Source: a virus. From it: a stretch of 57,880 bases of DNA. Below are positions 56,236 through 57,880 of the stretch, in pieces. Position numbers and translations under genes: made by a program. A model generated the notes under the pieces. The model searched no databases. It saw nothing but the letters and a program-made list of their open reading frames with translations, and was not told where the DNA came from. The stretch lies in the IMG/VR virus record IMGVR_UViG_3300028043_000002, positions 1-57,880 of that record; one strand, written 5' to 3'. The first letter of the stretch is position 1, and each line of letters opens with the position of its first letter.

Positions 56236-56706
56236 GATCCAGTTTGTGAAATTTGTCACCGAGAGTTTTTGTTAGACCAGCAGCTGCCCCAAGAGATCAA
56301 GAATGTTCTAGTTCTGGATCTTATAGGAGCTGCAGGTTTGGATTTCTACGACCATTGGGACAAAAGCTACCAACAAAATGGCGCTACTACTCTGGAGGTG
56401 GGCGAGGATGAGAAGTATGCCATAGCCAAAATTTCCCTCGACCTACTACCTAAGTTCGGTACTGTGTGTGGTGACGTCCCCAACAGCCCTTTCACTAAAG
56501 AGGTTATCGCTTTTCTGCGGCGGCGGGGCATTACTTTCGTGTTGGCCATTGTCTCCCAACTGCAGCCCGAAATTGCTTCATTGGCAGTCGCCATCGCTAA
56601 TGAGGATCATGGTATGAAGTTCGAAGACATGGTGAGTGGTAGGGGTGGCTCCCTTCGCTGGGATCCTAGCCGAGTGGTTGGCTGGGCGGTTTATGAAAGT
56701 GAATAG
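56233..56706 (+). CDS. Zinc-knuckle-start hypothetical protein
   Basis: 157 residues from the ATG after GGGAGGATTAAAG. CEICHREFLLDQQLPQEIKN, then KNVLVLDLIGAAGLDFYDHW and RRRGITFVLAIVSQLQPEIA. Fold not recognised. The ribosome site is inside the 64-bp repeat. Last complete medium-sized gene before ClpB. Confidence 0.55.
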   Translation: MDPVCEICHREFLLDQQLPQEIKNVLVLDLIGAAGLDFYDHWDKSYQQNGATTLEVGEDEKYAIAKISLDLLPKFGTVCGDVPNSPFTKEVIAFLRRRGITFVLAIVSQLQPEIASLAVAIANEDHGMKFEDMVSGRGGSLRWDPSRVVGWAVYESE

Positions 56707-56899
56707 CAAAGATACTAATTTTACATCACGGCTTGTAATAATCTTTTCGAACTCCTGCTCCCTATGGTGGCCTATTCGCTGTACTTCAAACCCCCATGTC
56801 TTATGGTGGTTTGTTGACGCCACCGTGCGACAGGAACGTAGTTTAGTTCTTTTCGTTGACGGCAGTGGAACGCTTTTACCCTTGGTAAAAAGGGATTAA
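56693..56899 (+). CDS. Microprotein-like gene before ClpB
   Basis: 68 residues overlapping the end of the previous gene. SRLVIIFSNSCSLWWPIRCT has the hydrophobic start of the family after an N-terminal extension; the rest (VLWWFVDATVRQERSLVLFV) is aromatic. Ends 18 nt before ClpB. Confidence 0.45.
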   Translation: MKVNSKDTNFTSRLVIIFSNSCSLWWPIRCTSNPHVLWWFVDATVRQERSLVLFVDGSGTLLPLVKRD

Positions 56900-56917
56900 A
56901 CAAACCGGAGGAATTGT

Positions 56918-57880
56918 ATGCGCTTTGACAATTTAACTCTGAAAGCCCAGGAAGCCTTACATGGAGCACAAGAGTTGGCCCGTCGTCTGAATAACCCTCA
57001 GATCGAGACGGCTCATCTGCTGCGCGAACTCTTGGCTCAGGAAAAGGGCCTCATCCGGCCCCTCCTGAAAAAACTCGAAGTTGATCCCCAGAGAATCATC
57101 CAGAAATTGGAAGATCGGCTTACCCGCCTTCCCAAAGTGAGCGGCGACGCCCAGGTCTATCTTTCCCCCAGTCTCAATAAAGTCCTGGATGAGGCCTTTA
57201 AGCAGGCTGGCGCTATGCGGGACGAGTACGTCTCCACTGAGCACCTCTTTTACGGGATGTCAGTGGATAAAAGGAGTGATACCGGCAAACTACTTGCAAA
57301 TGCTGGAATCACCTCCGAGACTATTCTTCAGGCTCTGGTAGAGCTTAGGGGCTCCACTCGTATCACTGACCAAGATCCTGAGGAAGAGGTTCGACCCTTA
57401 GAGGTGTTTGGCCGAGACCTTACGGAGGCAGCTCGAGATGACAAGCTCGATCCGGTCATTGGTCGAGATGGAGAAATTCGACGTATCATCCAGGTTCTCA
57501 GTCGGCGCACCAAGAACAATCCAGTCTTGATCGGTGAGGCGGGAGTAGGAAAAACTGCTATTGTGGAAGGATTAGCCCAGCGCATCGTCAACGGTGATGT
57601 GCCTGAGTCTCTGAAGGACAAGCGCTTAGTAGCCTTAGATCTGGGATCTTTGATAGCGGGTACCGCGTTTCGCGGGGAGTTCGAGGCCCGCTTGAAAGCA
57701 GTGCTGAAAGAAATCACCGAGTCAAAAGGTCAGATTATCATGTTCATCGACGAGCTCCACACCCTAGTAGGAGTGGGGGCTGCAGAAGGTTCTATGGATG
57801 GCAGCAACATGATCAAGCCCGCATTGGCACAAGGAGTACTCCGCTGCGTGGGGGCTACTACTTTAAATGAGTACCGCAAG
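56918..57880 (+). CDS. clpB: ClpB disaggregase, N-terminal part (cut by window end)
   Basis: 321 residues visible, no stop in the window. [20 protein letters not shown] is the Clp N-domain; ETAHLLREL follows. The first AAA+ domain has GEAGVGKT (Walker A, 206-213), [24 protein letters not shown] (Walker B, 275-285) and the start of the sensor region ([13 protein letters not shown]). Close to bacterial ClpB throughout, which with DnaK rescues aggregated protein. GGAGG upstream. It may be a recently captured host gene or the edge of host DNA. Confidence 0.95.
   Translation, partial: MRFDNLTLKAQEALHGAQELARRLNNPQIETAHLLRELLAQEKGLIRPLLKKLEVDPQRIIQKLEDRLTRLPKVSGDAQVYLSPSLNKVLDEAFKQAGAMRDEYVSTEHLFYGMSVDKRSDTGKLLANAGITSETILQALVELRGSTRITDQDPEEEVRPLEVFGRDLTEAARDDKLDPVIGRDGEIRRIIQVLSRRTKNNPVLIGEAGVGKTAIVEGLAQRIVNGDVPESLKDKRLVALDLGSLIAGTAFRGEFEARLKAVLKEITESKGQIIMFIDELHTLVGVGAAEGSMDGSNMIKPALAQGVLRCVGATTLNEYRK

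Overview
The window is part of the genome of a tailed bacteriophage (Caudoviricetes), or possibly a large provirus. The left end encodes a long-tail tip like that of siphoviruses and gene transfer agents. Almost every gene has a strong AGGAGG-type ribosome site, many neighbours overlap by 4 nt, and most of the right two thirds is short genes of unknown function. No ribosomal, tRNA, portal, terminase or DNA polymerase genes are visible, so this is only part of a larger genome. The host cannot be named. The strong Shine-Dalgarno sites and the B12-dependent ribonucleotide reductase are compatible with a Gram-positive or thermophilic host, but that is a guess.

Layout. (1) 1-20803, plus strand, virion and lysis genes: the end of a tape-measure protein, a DUF2163-type hub protein, a degenerate NlpC/P60 protein, a tip protein whose N-terminus is a separate gene, a tube-like protein, a 2351-residue repeat protein, a small conserved virion protein, two or three holin-like membrane proteins, an S-adenosylmethionine decarboxylase homologue, and two LamG-type fibres. 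(2) 20942-24888, minus strand: a class II ribonucleotide reductase (nrdJ), a 5'-3' exonuclease, and four small genes, two of them membrane-anchored coiled coils. (3) 25082-35235, plus strand: a patchwork of small genes with unusual base composition, including a PcfJ-like protein, two cytosine-starved genes and several Cys-rich proteins. Two families of repeated 5' leader elements lie here (three copies of A, five of B). (4) 35251-40095: an AAA+ ATPase, a MoxR-like ATPase and its VWA/metallopeptidase partner. (5) 40110-49827: a dense operon of small proteins, many carrying one recurring Cys module (CX2CX5C, often with a fourth Cys), plus two methyltransferase-like proteins, one fused to a metallopeptidase-like domain. 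(6) 49828-51498: a gene-free block with about fifteen copies of a 14-bp iteron followed by AT-rich DNA, then a gene with its own promoter, hairpin and terminator. This is the best candidate for a replication origin or partition site. (7) 51569-56899: an overlapping array of roughly fifteen very small proteins that share an N-terminal signature and show recent duplication and segment fusion. (8) 56918-57880: the start of a ClpB disaggregase, cut by the window end.

How the parts may work together. Region 1 builds the tail and supports lysis. Region 2 supplies deoxynucleotides and DNA processing. Regions 3 to 7 look like early host-takeover and accessory genes. Three points look new: the Cys module attached to otherwise unrelated proteins, the microprotein array with its chimeric members, and the iteron array beside one of three paralogous RSYxY proteins.
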